The notes under the pieces are model-generated. The model searched no databases, was not told the origin of the DNA, and saw only the letters and a program-made list of their open reading frames with translations. Position numbers and translations under genes: made by a program. 64,000 bases of DNA from NCBI GenBank assembly GCA_013697625.1, contig JACCWN010000019.1, positions 23,322 to 87,321 of the forward strand. The letters are read 5' to 3'. The stretch comes from Legionella sp. Lineage in GTDB: Bacteria; Pseudomonadota; Gammaproteobacteria; Legionellales; Legionellaceae. Of this stretch, positions 43,843 through 52,195 are shown piece by piece; position 1 is the first letter of the stretch; every line of letters begins with the position of its first letter.

Positions 43843-44601
43843 GTGGTGTTTCATTTTGGTCTTATCAGTTTGCTACCAGAAATACTCGACGGATTAAAAT
43901 ATGGGGTGACTGGTAGAGCCTTGGAGCAGGGCTTAGCCAAAATTTACCACTGGAACCCTCGAGATTGGGCCAAGGGCCGGTATAGACAAATTGATGACAA
44001 GCCTTATGGCGGTGGTCCCGGCATGGTCATGATGTATGAACCCTTGCAGGCCACCATAAAATATGCCCAAGGTCAAATGCCAAGCCATTGTAAGACGATT
44101 TATTTAAGTCCACAGGGTAAAAAGATTTATCAGAGCGACCTAAACCAGGTTGTCTATGAAAAGCAGGCATTGTTGTTTATTGCAGGGCGCTACGAGGGTG
44201 TAGATGAGCGCATTCTTAGCCACCACATAGACGAAGAATGGTCTTTAGGAGATTTTGTTTTAAGTGGTGGTGAATTGGCAGCTATGGTATTCATGGATGC
44301 GATTATTCGTCTAATACCTGGCAGCCTAGGACATATTGCTTCTGTTGAGCAAGACTCTTTTATGAATGGTTTGCTTGATTGTCCTCACTACACTCGCCCA
44401 GCGAACATTCAAGGTTTGGAGGTGCCCCCAGTGTTATTAGGTGGTCATCATAAAGACATAGAGCGGTGGCGAAGAAAGCAATCTTTGGGTAAAACATGGA
44501 TTAAAAGGCCGGATTTGCTCGATAAAGTACAATTAAGCGAACTAGACAAGCAGCTGCTTGATGAGTTTAAAAACGAATTAATACAGGCTAAACCAATTTA
44601 A
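43843..44601 (+). CDS. trmD: tRNA (guanine-N1)-methyltransferase TrmD
   Basis: A 252-residue SPOUT methyltransferase that makes m1G37 in tRNA. Visible motifs are DKPYGGGPGMVMM, FIAGRYEGVDERIL and SLGDFVLSGGELAAMV, which form the knotted SAM site. A GTG start directly abuts the rimM stop (TAAGTG). rplS begins 9 bp later. Confidence 0.97.
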   Translation: MVFHFGLISLLPEILDGLKYGVTGRALEQGLAKIYHWNPRDWAKGRYRQIDDKPYGGGPGMVMMYEPLQATIKYAQGQMPSHCKTIYLSPQGKKIYQSDLNQVVYEKQALLFIAGRYEGVDERILSHHIDEEWSLGDFVLSGGELAAMVFMDAIIRLIPGSLGHIASVEQDSFMNGLLDCPHYTRPANIQGLEVPPVLLGGHHKDIERWRRKQSLGKTWIKRPDLLDKVQLSELDKQLLDEFKNELIQAKPI

Positions 44602-44610
44602 GGAGTATCC

Positions 44611-44976
44611 ATGACTAATATTATTGATGAATTAAATGCAGAGCAAATGCAAGGCAAAGTCATACCTGAGTTCAATCCAGGTGACACAGTATTGGTTCAA
44701 GTGAAAGTAATTGAAGGTACACGTGAGCGTTTACAGGCCTTTGAAGGGATTGTCATTGCAAAACGTAACCGTGGGTTAAATTCCGCCTTTACTGTGCGTA
44801 AAATTTCCCATAACGTGGGCGTTGAACGCGTATTCCAAACATATAGCCCAATAGTAGACAGTATTACAGTAAAAAGACGGGGTGATGTTCGTCGTGCTAA
44901 ACTTTATTATTTACGTAATCTAGCAGGTCGGGCCGCGCGTATCAAAGAAAAATTAACCAGTAAAAGAGAAGATTAA
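44611..44976 (+). CDS. rplS: 50S ribosomal protein L19
   Basis: A 121-residue ribosomal protein with the conserved core [51 protein letters not shown] and the C-terminal [20 protein letters not shown]. The ribosome-binding site is AAGGAGTATCC. It is the last gene of the operon and is followed by a terminator hairpin. Confidence 0.97.
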   Translation: MTNIIDELNAEQMQGKVIPEFNPGDTVLVQVKVIEGTRERLQAFEGIVIAKRNRGLNSAFTVRKISHNVGVERVFQTYSPIVDSITVKRRGDVRRAKLYYLRNLAGRAARIKEKLTSKRED

Positions 44977-44995
44977 TTTAAACTGCTAGTTTCAT

Positions 44996-45014
44996 CCCGC
45001 GACATGGTCGCGGG
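44996..45014 (+). terminator. Hairpin terminator after rplS
   Basis: An 8-bp perfect G+C-rich stem (CCCGCGAC and GTCGCGGG) with a 3-nt loop starts 20 bp after the rplS stop. It is followed by TATCTTT, a weak U-tract. It probably ends the rpsP operon transcript. Confidence 0.7.
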
Positions 45015-45232
45015 TATCTTTCGGTGGTAAGCTAAAAAATTAGCCTGTCAAGTTGATAGCAAAAGATCATATATAGTCTAGATGTAACTGGCTTGAAATA
45101 AAAAGTCTCAAAAAATTTAGAATACCGAGAAACTGGTCGTCAACCTAGTAATTTTAAAAAATACAAATTGCTCTTACTTTTCTTCTGTTTTATCCTATAC
45201 TTACCTAAATCTGCAAACACAATGAGAATGGC

Positions 45233-45553
45233 ATGAATAATAAAGGCGCTATAATTCTTGTTTTAACGCTTCTATTACCGAGTTGGACTTTCGCTAACTG
45301 TGATTTAACTCAATTTCGTTGGGAGTGCGACATCCCAGTGCATCCTTCCCCTCACCCAGCGGCACCTGCTTTGGTATATTGTGGTAATTCTTATGGGTAC
45401 GTAACCCAAGAAGAATACGATATACTGACCAGATATCAAAGAGCGAATGTGAATATGGTGTTAACTATCAATGGTGAATATGTCGACAGTCCCTGCGTAG
45501 GTGACAATCGAAATGCTGGTTATGATGAAGCTGGCGTGATTTTAAAAGATTAG
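45233..45553 (+). CDS. Small exported cysteine-containing protein
   Basis: A 106-residue protein with a clear signal peptide ([22 protein letters not shown]). The mature part has four cysteines ([20 protein letters not shown], then [10 protein letters not shown] and SPCVGDN), probably forming disulfides, and the tail ends [18 protein letters not shown] hexamer at 45196-45201 suggests its own promoter. No family function is recognised. Confidence 0.72.
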   Translation: MNNKGAIILVLTLLLPSWTFANCDLTQFRWECDIPVHPSPHPAAPALVYCGNSYGYVTQEEYDILTRYQRANVNMVLTINGEYVDSPCVGDNRNAGYDEAGVILKD

Positions 45554-45700
45554 GGTCTATTTATATTTCATTTTTGAGAATAAAAAACTTTCAAGAATGT
45601 CAGATTTTTGCGGCCGGGAGTGAAAAAACCCTAAGCACGCTGGGCTTTTTAGAATGAGGAAGCGCAAAAATATTGCGTTCCTGAGAGGTTTTAGGTCAAA

Positions 45701-46411
45701 ATGAAATATCAACAGAGCCTTAATATGCATATTGAAATTCAAGGTATTCCAATACAAATAATAAAAAAAAAGATTAAGAGCATCAACTTACGTGTATATC
45801 CACCCGATGGACTTGTCAAGATGACAGTGCCCATGAGTTGTACTAAGGCTTACATCCAAACCTGTTTAGAAGCTAAGTTGCCTTGGATACAAGCAAAACG
45901 TGAGCATCTTGTAGGAAGCAGTGCATCATGTAAAGAAGCACCCTTACAAACAGGCTCTATAATTGAGTTCCTGGGGGAAAATTATGTATTGAATGTGCAC
46001 GTCCACAATGGCCCCGCGCAAATAAAAATACATGATCAAGTAATGTATTGTTACATCCAAACTAAGGCCTCCTCCGATCAAACACAATTGCTTATTGAGC
46101 GTTGGTATAAACAGGAGATGTATAATATTTTGCCAAATTTAATTGAGCAATGGGAAAGTATTATACCCGTAAAAGTGAATAGATGGGTCATCAAAACAAT
46201 GAAAAGTCGATGGGGCTCTTGTAATACTAAAAACGCTTGCATTTGCTTAAATTTGAAATTAATAAAAAAACCCTTAAAGTATCTTGAATATGTGTTAGTT
46301 CACGAGTTGGTACATCTGCTGGAGCCAAGTCATAATAAAAGATTTTATGGTCTCATGTCACAATACCTTCCAGACTGGAGAGAATATCACATGGCTTTAA
46401 AAAGAGGGTGA
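45701..46411 (+). CDS. YgjP-type M48-like metallopeptidase (DUF45)
   Basis: A 236-residue protein of the YgjP/SprT-like group. The zinc motif HELVH with the downstream third ligand in HNKRFYGLMSQYLPDW is intact, and the upstream motif KSRWGSCNTKNACICLNLKLIKKP (W-G-S-C) is characteristic. The N-terminal half has the beta-rich pattern of this family. It is probably cytosolic; the substrate is unknown. Confidence 0.9.
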   Translation: MKYQQSLNMHIEIQGIPIQIIKKKIKSINLRVYPPDGLVKMTVPMSCTKAYIQTCLEAKLPWIQAKREHLVGSSASCKEAPLQTGSIIEFLGENYVLNVHVHNGPAQIKIHDQVMYCYIQTKASSDQTQLLIERWYKQEMYNILPNLIEQWESIIPVKVNRWVIKTMKSRWGSCNTKNACICLNLKLIKKPLKYLEYVLVHELVHLLEPSHNKRFYGLMSQYLPDWREYHMALKRG

Positions 46412-46531
46412 GCTAAATTTTCATAAAAAATGAGGGATTTTAGACTTTTTCAGATCAGATTTTAAATATACTAGAGCCTTTATCAATAGGATGTTATCCT
46501 TTTCCTTTAAATAATATCTTAAAGGTTTGTC

Positions 46532-48544
46532 ATGTCTGCTTTTGTTGGATTGCCACAATTTAGTACGCTCAATATCACAGAATTTAAACCAAAGCTAAAA
46601 ACTTTATTAGCTTATAACTTGGAACAAATCAATCAATTACTTCAAGAGAATCATTATTATACTTGGGAAAATTTAATGGATCCCTTGGATGATCTAGATG
46701 ACAACTTAGAAAAAATGTGGGCACCATTTTCACATTTGCATTCTGTTATGGATTCTAAAGGCTTGCGAGACTGTTATGATCAGTGTCTACCAATGTTATC
46801 AGCCTACGAGGCTGCTATTGCACATAATCATGGCTTATATGAAGCCATCAAATCCATAGATAAAAGCGTATTAAATGATACGCAGACAAAAATTATTACA
46901 GACAATATTCAAAGTTTCGAACTTTCAGGTGTTGCTTTATCTCCAGGGAATAAAAAACGTTTTGAGGTCATTGATCAACAGTTAGCTGAATTATCCAACC
47001 GTTTTGAGATGAATGTATTGGATTCTGCTCAAGATTTTACTTTGAAGGTGGAGGCTTCGCGTGTAGTAGGCTTGCCAAATCATGCTTTGAACACTGCCAG
47101 TGAGTTGGCTGCAGAACAAAATTTGCCCGGGTACCTTTTGAATTTAGAAACTCCCTGTTATCAGGCGGTCATAACCTATGCAGAAGAAGGTTCCTTACGC
47201 GAAGAAATGTATTATGCCTATGTCACTCGGGCCTCAGATAAAGGCCCAAGTGCTGGAGTTTATGATAATACACCTAACATGATGGAAATTTTGGCCCTGC
47301 GTCATGAAAAGGCAAATCTCTTGGGTTTTAATAATTATGCTGAATTATCCCTAGCCCAAAAAATGGCAGAGTCTACTGATCAAGTAATAGATTACCTGAC
47401 TCATTTTATAGAAAAAGTGCAAACCCAAGCAAATACCGAGATGGAAGATTTAAAAAAATTTGCTGTAGAAAACTATAATATTCAAACTATACAGCCTTGG
47501 GATGTTTCTTTTTTGTCAGAGAAACGAAGACAGAAACTATTTAATTTATCTCAAGAAGACTTACGGCCTTATTTCCCCTTACCTCAAGTTATGCAAGGTT
47601 TGTTTGACATTGTGAAGAAATTGTATGGTATGACAATGGAAGAAATAACAGGGGTCGATGTTTGGCATAAAGATGTGCAGTGTTATTGTGTAGTTGATAA
47701 AAAAAACCAGGTGCGCGGCTATATTTATACAGATTTATTTGCTAGACAAAACAAACGAAGCGGTGCATGGATGGACTCTTTGCAGAGTCGAAGGAAATTA
47801 GCTGATGGCAGTGTGCAAAGTCCAATTGCAACCTTAACATGTAATTTTGCTAAAGCCTCTTCAAATCAACCCGCGATGTTGTCACATGAAGAAGTTATCA
47901 CTTTGTTTCATGAGATTGGGCATTGCTTGCACCATGTTCTGACTCAAGTGGATTATCTTGGGGCATCAGGAATCAATGGTGTTGAATGGGACGCAGTTGA
48001 GTTACCCAGTCAATTTTTTGAAAACTGGGCTTGGGAACAAGAGGCCCTTGCCTTCTTGACCGCACATTCTGAGACAGGGGAAAAATTGCCAGCCCCTTTA
48101 TTTAAACAGTTACTTGCAGCTAAAAATTTCCAATCTGCTCTGACTATATTGCGCCAAATGGAATTTTCATTATTTGATTTTCGAATTCATCAAGAATACA
48201 GTCCCGATGAAGCTTGGCAATTAACTGATATTTTAAAAGAGATTCGTGCAAAAACCGCACTCATTCCTGTAGCGCCCTATAATCGTTTTCAACACAGCTT
48301 TAGCCATATTTTTGCTGGTGGATATTCAGCGGGATACTATAGTTACAGTTGGGCAGAAGTTCTCTCAAGCGATGCTTTTGCTCGTTTTGAAGAAGAGGGT
48401 GTTTTCAATCCAAAAGTAGGAGAGGAATTTTTAAAATACATTCTTGAAGTCGGGGGATCAAAACCTGCCTCCGAGGCTTACAGATCATTTAGAGGACGCG
48501 AAGCCACGGTAGATGCTCTTTTAAGGCATAATGGGATCATTTGA
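46532..48544 (+). CDS. prlC: Oligopeptidase A (M3 family)
   Basis: A 670-residue cytosolic zinc endopeptidase that degrades short peptides, including cleaved signal peptides. The active site HEIGH lies at residues 460-464 and is followed by the glutamate-containing segment VEWDAVELPSQFFENWAWE. Later motifs FSHIFAGGYSAGYYSYSWAEVLSSDAFARF are also typical. It immediately precedes ssrA but is transcribed separately. Confidence 0.95.
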   Translation: MSAFVGLPQFSTLNITEFKPKLKTLLAYNLEQINQLLQENHYYTWENLMDPLDDLDDNLEKMWAPFSHLHSVMDSKGLRDCYDQCLPMLSAYEAAIAHNHGLYEAIKSIDKSVLNDTQTKIITDNIQSFELSGVALSPGNKKRFEVIDQQLAELSNRFEMNVLDSAQDFTLKVEASRVVGLPNHALNTASELAAEQNLPGYLLNLETPCYQAVITYAEEGSLREEMYYAYVTRASDKGPSAGVYDNTPNMMEILALRHEKANLLGFNNYAELSLAQKMAESTDQVIDYLTHFIEKVQTQANTEMEDLKKFAVENYNIQTIQPWDVSFLSEKRRQKLFNLSQEDLRPYFPLPQVMQGLFDIVKKLYGMTMEEITGVDVWHKDVQCYCVVDKKNQVRGYIYTDLFARQNKRSGAWMDSLQSRRKLADGSVQSPIATLTCNFAKASSNQPAMLSHEEVITLFHEIGHCLHHVLTQVDYLGASGINGVEWDAVELPSQFFENWAWEQEALAFLTAHSETGEKLPAPLFKQLLAAKNFQSALTILRQMEFSLFDFRIHQEYSPDEAWQLTDILKEIRAKTALIPVAPYNRFQHSFSHIFAGGYSAGYYSYSWAEVLSSDAFARFEEEGVFNPKVGEEFLKYILEVGGSKPASEAYRSFRGREATVDALLRHNGII

Positions 48545-48671
48545 TATTTATAATTAGTTGTCTACCAACAACAAACATTTGGGGCAAAAGTGTACAATTT
48601 TAGAAATTATTTATTTATTGTCCAGCACAGAGAAAAAAACACACCAGTGATACCGATTAATTGACATTTTA

Positions 48672-48680
48672 TGTTATAAT
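48672..48680 (+). promoter_or_regulatory. Extended -10 promoter of ssrA
   Basis: TGTTATAAT is a perfect extended -10 (hexamer TATAAT at 48675-48680). Transcription would start near 48687, leaving a leader of about 10 nt that RNase P would remove from the tmRNA precursor. Confidence 0.65.
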
Positions 48681-48696
48681 TAAAGTGTACAGATAA

Positions 48697-49113
48697 GGGG
48701 GCGACCTGGCTTCGACGTGGGTTGCAAAACCAGAGGTGCATGCCGAGAATGAGAAACTCTCGTAAAAAAGACTCACTAAACATAAATGCAAACGAAGAAA
48801 ACTTCGCAGCTACTGATTTTGATGGAGTACAAGACGCTATTGCAGCGTAATCAATTTCAGTAACTTGCACCGTGTACTGGCCTTAACCCCAGTGCCCCGT
48901 TGACCGAGCTCGCTTATCGGTATCGAATCAACGGTCATAGAAGATAAGCTAGTGTCTTAATCTATCCCAGACTAAGGTGCGAAACTTAGGGAATCGCTGA
49001 GTACTATCCTGCCCGTCGGAGCGTCCTCAGTTAAATCAAATGACAAGGCTACGCATGTAGAACCAAAGGCAGAGGATTTGCGGACGCGGGTTCGATTCCC
49101 GCCGCCTCCACCA
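48697..49113 (+). ncRNA. ssrA: Transfer-messenger RNA (tmRNA)
   Basis: The 5' end GGGGGCGACCTGGCTTCGAC and the 3' end GGTTCGATTCCCGCCGCC followed by TCCACCA form the tRNA-like domain. The mRNA-like part resumes at GCA 48788 and ends at TAA 48848-48850. It encodes ANEENFAATD then FDGVQDAIAA, a 20-residue tag ending in the protease-recognised A-A. This is longer than the ten-residue E. coli tag. The 3' end serves as the integration site for the following element. Confidence 0.95.
49084..49113 (+). other. Probable attachment-site core at the 3' end of ssrA
   Basis: The T-arm and acceptor 3' end of tmRNA are common target sites for tyrosine integrases, and foreign-type genes (lvr/lvh) start just beyond. 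The matching distal direct repeat would lie past the window. No integrase gene is visible here. This is inference. Confidence 0.5.
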
Positions 49114-49153
49114 TTACATAACACCATCACCGACCATAAAAGACCATCAAAAA

Positions 49154-49170
49154 CCCTTATATAATAAGGG
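49154..49170 (-). terminator. Hairpin terminator at the lvrR/ssrA boundary
   Basis: CCCTTAT and ATAAGGG form a perfect 7-bp stem with a 3-nt loop. On the minus strand a TTTTT run follows directly, so it fits best as a terminator for leftward lvrR transcription. It may also end ssrA transcription weakly. Confidence 0.5.
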
Positions 49171-49250
49171 GTTATCCTTAATTTGATACTGTCTTTGACG
49201 GTATTTCATAGTCCCTGGAAGATCCCAAAAAGAGCCCATAAATTTAATAA

Positions 49251-49271
49251 TTGTACCCAATTTGTGCCCAA
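49251..49271 (+). repeat. Short tandem repeat near the element end
   Basis: TTGTACCCAA at 49251-49260 and TTGTGCCCAA at 49262-49271 are direct repeats with an 11-bp period, 138 bp from the ssrA end. Arm-type integrase sites often look like this, but other explanations are possible. Confidence 0.3.
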
Positions 49272-49339
49272 AAAAATTAGCGAAATAGGTAATAGATTCC
49301 TTAGAAAAGGCATGGGTTTTTATAGATGGGGAATAATTT

Positions 49340-50017
49340 TTAAATGGTTGCTAAAGCCCTATGTAAATAAATAATTGATCCAAGGAGTTTACAATTATCA
49401 GATTGGAGGTCTGGCCAGTGCTTATTAGTAGCTAAGAGCTCATAATTCTGGGTTGTTCTCGTAATAGAAAGCAATTTATAGCGTCTGATAATAATTTCGG
49501 AGTTATCTTCAATTTGTGCCAATACAAGATTCCCGGGCTTTAACTTAAAATCAGGACAGACAATCAGCAAATCATTTTTTCTCAGTTCAGGTTCCATACT
49601 TTCATCATTCATCCTAATTGCAAATGCAAGAGCTCCGGCAATCTCTGCAAGATTCTGTTCAATTGGAATAAAGGGCATCTCAAGGCCATATCCATTTTTT
49701 TTTATATTTTTGATAGATTCTTTTGGATTAGATGCTTGCTCGTAATTCAATAAAGGAATTAATGCGCCGATATTATTTCTATCTGAAGGGTACATCTGTG
49801 GGTGTTCGTCCAAACACATTAAGTAACCAAGTGAAACATCCAAGACGGTTGCTAGTTGTCTTATTTCTTGTGATCCAGGGGTTCGTATGCCCCGTTCCCA
49901 GTTATTAATACGAGGTTGTTTAAGTTCTCCTGCCAATTTAGCGAGTTCAACTTGCGTCAAACCCTTTGCTTTTCGAGCGGTTTTAATCCGCTTTCCAATC
50001 AGTTCTTTAATATTCAT
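49340..50017 (-). CDS. lvrR: LvrR-like phage repressor (XRE HTH plus S24 domain)
   Basis: A 225-residue CI-type repressor. The N-terminal HTH (residues 5-65) includes GLTQVELAKLAG and the recognition helix QPRINNWERG. The C-terminal S24 domain has Ala-Gly at 127-128 and the Ser140 of NDESMEPEL. The usual catalytic lysine position appears to be Arg178/179 in EIIIRRYKL, so autocleavage may be lost. It is divergent from lvrA with operator palindromes between them. Such repressors are reported with lvrABC clusters in Legionella ICEs. Confidence 0.82.
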   Translation of the reverse strand: MNIKELIGKRIKTARKAKGLTQVELAKLAGELKQPRINNWERGIRTPGSQEIRQLATVLDVSLGYLMCLDEHPQMYPSDRNNIGALIPLLNYEQASNPKESIKNIKKNGYGLEMPFIPIEQNLAEIAGALAFAIRMNDESMEPELRKNDLLIVCPDFKLKPGNLVLAQIEDNSEIIIRRYKLLSITRTTQNYELLATNKHWPDLQSDNCKLLGSIIYLHRALATI

Positions 50018-50055
50018 ATTGCAAAAATGTACCTTTTTTTAAAATTAAATAAATG

Positions 50056-50137
50056 TTGACATTATCACCTAATGTGATACTTTATATTAATATCACAAAA
50101 GGTGATAGTTGTGTGTTTAATTAAATAAGATTATCAC
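50056..50137. promoter_or_regulatory. Operator palindromes and promoter between lvrR and lvrA
   Basis: Two 17-bp palindromes, TATCACCTAATGTGATA at 50063-50079 and TATCACAAAAGGTGATA at 50091-50107, share TATCAC/GTGATA arms and are 28 bp apart centre to centre. A third half-site TATCAC lies at 50132-50137. A perfect -35 TTGACA at 50056-50061 directly abuts the first palindrome, so the repressor bound there should block rightward lvrA transcription. The layout is a lambda-like switch. Confidence 0.75.
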
Positions 50138-50190
50138 ATAGCACAAATAATAACGACAAAAACGAATTGTTCTTAAGGAATGAATTAACA

Positions 50191-51063
50191 ATGGACTTTT
50201 CAATTAATGAAAATGAGCTCGCTGGCTTATGTGGTTTGCCACATACCCAACAGCTGACTTATTTAAGAGGAATACGGCCTTATATGGATGTGAAGACGGG
50301 ACTGGTTGGCGTTAAACGTAGGATCAGTTATCAATCAATAGCAGAACAACTTTATGTTGAGCCACATCAAGGCATCAAAAGCCAAAGTTGGTCGCGCGAT
50401 CAAATTCGACGTGCAGTCTCTGGATTAGCACGTGCTGGAGTTATTGTTTTGCAATCTGAAGATCACCATTTAATTTTAAAATGCAAGTTAGCCACATTGG
50501 GTTATTCCGTCCAAAATAAAGCCGCCATAAACCCGCCACAGCAAGCCGCCATAAACCCACCCTATCAATCCAGTGTAAACACAGGGCTATCTCCGGTCGG
50601 TCCCTTAAAAGCCGACATAGAGGAAACCCCAAAAGCCGCCATACCTCTAAAAGAAGATAATTATTATATTTATTTATTATCGCAATTTGAAAATTTCTGG
50701 AATACGTATCCGCTAAAAAAATCACAACAAAAAGCTTGGGAACAATTTCAAGCATTAAAGCCTGATGAGAGCTTATGCGGTCAAATAATAAAGGCCCTGC
50801 AAAATCAAATCCTGTTTACTCAAAACCTGAAAGAACAAGGTCAATGGGTAGCCCCATGGAAGTATCCAGCCAATTGGCTTGCACAACACTGCTGGAATGA
50901 TGAATTAACCCTGGATAACACAATGGAGAATAAGCATGCAAACACTAGGACATATTATCAAAGCCAAACAACTTACGACCCCTTGTGGGATTCGTGCAAG
51001 TCAGGACTTGAATGCGAGCAAACAAGCAATGTCTTTGAGCTCGCAGCCTTCAGAAACAAATAG
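50191..51063 (+). CDS. lvrA: LvrA, phage replication-O-like regulator or replication protein
   Basis: A 290-residue protein. The N-terminal part (SIAEQLYVEPHQ through RDQIRRAVSGLARAGVIVLQS) looks like a winged helix. A linker repeats AAINPP. The C-terminal part (FENFWNTYPLKKSQQKAWEQF, then PWKYPANWLAQHCWNDE) is the pattern found at the end of phage replication O-type proteins. In Legionella, lvrA opens the lvrABC cluster. The ATG at 50191 is preferred to a TTG at 50167. Its last 128 bp overlap lvrB in another frame. Confidence 0.8.
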   Translation: MDFSINENELAGLCGLPHTQQLTYLRGIRPYMDVKTGLVGVKRRISYQSIAEQLYVEPHQGIKSQSWSRDQIRRAVSGLARAGVIVLQSEDHHLILKCKLATLGYSVQNKAAINPPQQAAINPPYQSSVNTGLSPVGPLKADIEETPKAAIPLKEDNYYIYLLSQFENFWNTYPLKKSQQKAWEQFQALKPDESLCGQIIKALQNQILFTQNLKEQGQWVAPWKYPANWLAQHCWNDELTLDNTMENKHANTRTYYQSQTTYDPLWDSCKSGLECEQTSNVFELAAFRNK

Positions 51064-51403
51064 CAAACGAATTGATCGACTTTTTTTAATCTTTAGCGCT
51101 TTTTACGGTCAGCTGTGGCGCAGCCAATTTAAAAATGAGGATTTTTTGGTGTTTATGAAAAACGAATGGCACCTAGGATTGCTTCAGTTTGCAGACGACC
51201 ATATCGAGGAGGCTGTAAAGAAATGTCGTAACATTAAAGAATTTCCACCTACTTTGCCTCATTTCATCGATTTGTGTAAAAGCGCTAAAAATGTATACGA
51301 ATTTCACAATTTAAAAAAAGAACCCTGTGATAAAGCAAACCCGGAAGTGGCATTCCATCACTTAGCAAAAATCAAAGCAATGTTGCAAATGAAATCTAAA
51401 TAG
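50936..51403 (+). CDS. lvrB: LvrB, replication-P-like protein
   Basis: A 155-residue protein starting at an ATG preceded by GGAGAATAAGC, inside the 3' end of lvrA. A charged N terminus is followed by a helical domain (IDRLFLIFSAFYGQLWRSQF) and the motif EFPPTLPHFIDLCKSAK, which resembles the F-P-P-T-L-P-E-F-x-x-L-C motif of lambda P-type replication proteins. An internal start (MSLSSQPSE, 51029) would reduce the overlap with lvrA to 35 bp; the ribosome-binding site favours 50936. Confidence 0.72.
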   Translation: MQTLGHIIKAKQLTTPCGIRASQDLNASKQAMSLSSQPSETNSKRIDRLFLIFSAFYGQLWRSQFKNEDFLVFMKNEWHLGLLQFADDHIEEAVKKCRNIKEFPPTLPHFIDLCKSAKNVYEFHNLKKEPCDKANPEVAFHHLAKIKAMLQMKSK

Positions 51404-51413
51404 GAGAACAAGC

Positions 51414-51611
51414 ATGTTGGTATTAACAAGACGAGTAGGAGAGCAAATTTTGATAGACAAGGGACAGATTCAGGTCAAAGTCCTTGCCGAGCGTAATGGA
51501 ACCATCTGTATTGGTGTTCAAGCCCCTGCCCATATTGATGTGGATAGGCAAGAAATTTTTATGAGGAAATTAAGTAACCAAGGCCCCACGGATACTTCTG
51601 GTTCAAAATAA
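51414..51611 (+). CDS. lvrC: LvrC, CsrA-family RNA-binding regulator
   Basis: A 65-residue CsrA paralogue. The N terminus MLVLTRRVGEQILI and the RNA-binding end IDVDRQEIF with Arg45 match CsrA (E. coli Leu4 and Arg44 region). CsrA proteins bind GGA motifs in mRNA leaders. ICE-encoded CsrA relatives in Legionella are reported to regulate element transfer and host traits. It starts 10 bp after lvrB and 13 bp before lvhB2, so it is in the T4SS operon. Confidence 0.92.
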   Translation: MLVLTRRVGEQILIDKGQIQVKVLAERNGTICIGVQAPAHIDVDRQEIFMRKLSNQGPTDTSGSK

Positions 51612-51624
51612 AAAAAGGAACACA

Positions 51625-51891
51625 ATGAAAATAAAAAATAAGATGTTGTGGTTAAGCTTATCAGTGCTGCCACAAGCAAGTCATGCTGCAACCATTGAAG
51701 GTATTTTAAGAAATACCATCAGCTACCTACAAGGCCCTGTGGCTAAGTCCGTTGGTGTAGCTGCAATTATAATTTCTGGTTATCTGTGTCTTGCTAAAAA
51801 TAAATTGCCTAAAGAAACCTTTATCATGATTTTGGTGGGCATGGGCATTATCTTTGGTGGCTCGTCCTTGTATAACACGCTGATTGGATAG
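51625..51891 (+). CDS. lvhB2: VirB2-type pilin LvhB2
   Basis: An 88-residue protein with a signal peptide ending near SHAAT and two hydrophobic helices (VAKSVGVAAIIISGYLCLA and ETFIMILVGMGIIFGGSSL), the VirB2 pilin plan. It is the first structural gene of the lvh operon, preceded by AAAAAAGGAA. Confidence 0.88.
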   Translation: MKIKNKMLWLSLSVLPQASHAATIEGILRNTISYLQGPVAKSVGVAAIIISGYLCLAKNKLPKETFIMILVGMGIIFGGSSLYNTLIG

Positions 51892-51895
51892 TTAT

Positions 51896-52195
51896 ATGAG
51901 CTTTGAAGAAGCCACAGAGCTTGATGTTCACACTGTATTTGGTGCATTGACTCGTCCTGCCATGACTGCTGGCGTAACACTGGAATACCATGGTCTTAAT
52001 TTGATGTTTTCAGTATGCGCCTTTATTGCCATGGGCCAAATACTTTATGGCTTGGTGTTTATACCGCTTCATGTTTTTGGTTGGTTGGTTTGCAAATATG
52101 ATGCGCGCTTTTTTGAAATCATGGCAAAACGCTTGAAATTACCTTCCATGCCCAATCAAACTTATTGGGGGGTTCGATGCTATGAGCCTTTCTAA
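51896..52195 (+). CDS. lvhB3: VirB3-type protein LvhB3
   Basis: A 99-residue inner-membrane protein with one or two hydrophobic segments (LMFSVCAFIAMGQILYGLVFIPLHVFGWLV). The sequence FGALTRPAMTAGVTLEYH is typical of VirB3. The ATG at 51896 is chosen over a TTG at 51884 inside lvhB2. It overlaps lvhB4 by 14 bp; VirB3 and VirB4 act as a pair. Confidence 0.88.
   Translation: MSFEEATELDVHTVFGALTRPAMTAGVTLEYHGLNLMFSVCAFIAMGQILYGLVFIPLHVFGWLVCKYDARFFEIMAKRLKLPSMPNQTYWGVRCYEPF

Noticed and set aside
45554..45700. Possible bidirectional terminator between 45630 and 45655
   Set aside because: The only pairing is a 5-bp stem with a large loop; too weak to call.
48661..48680. TTGACA at 48661-48666 as the -35 of ssrA
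   Set aside because: Only 8 bp separate it from TATAAT; the extended -10 explains the promoter better.
49183..49374. Plus-strand 63-codon frame between ssrA and lvrR
   Set aside because: No ribosome-binding site, it overlaps the repressor end, and its peptide resembles nothing; probably non-coding att-region DNA.
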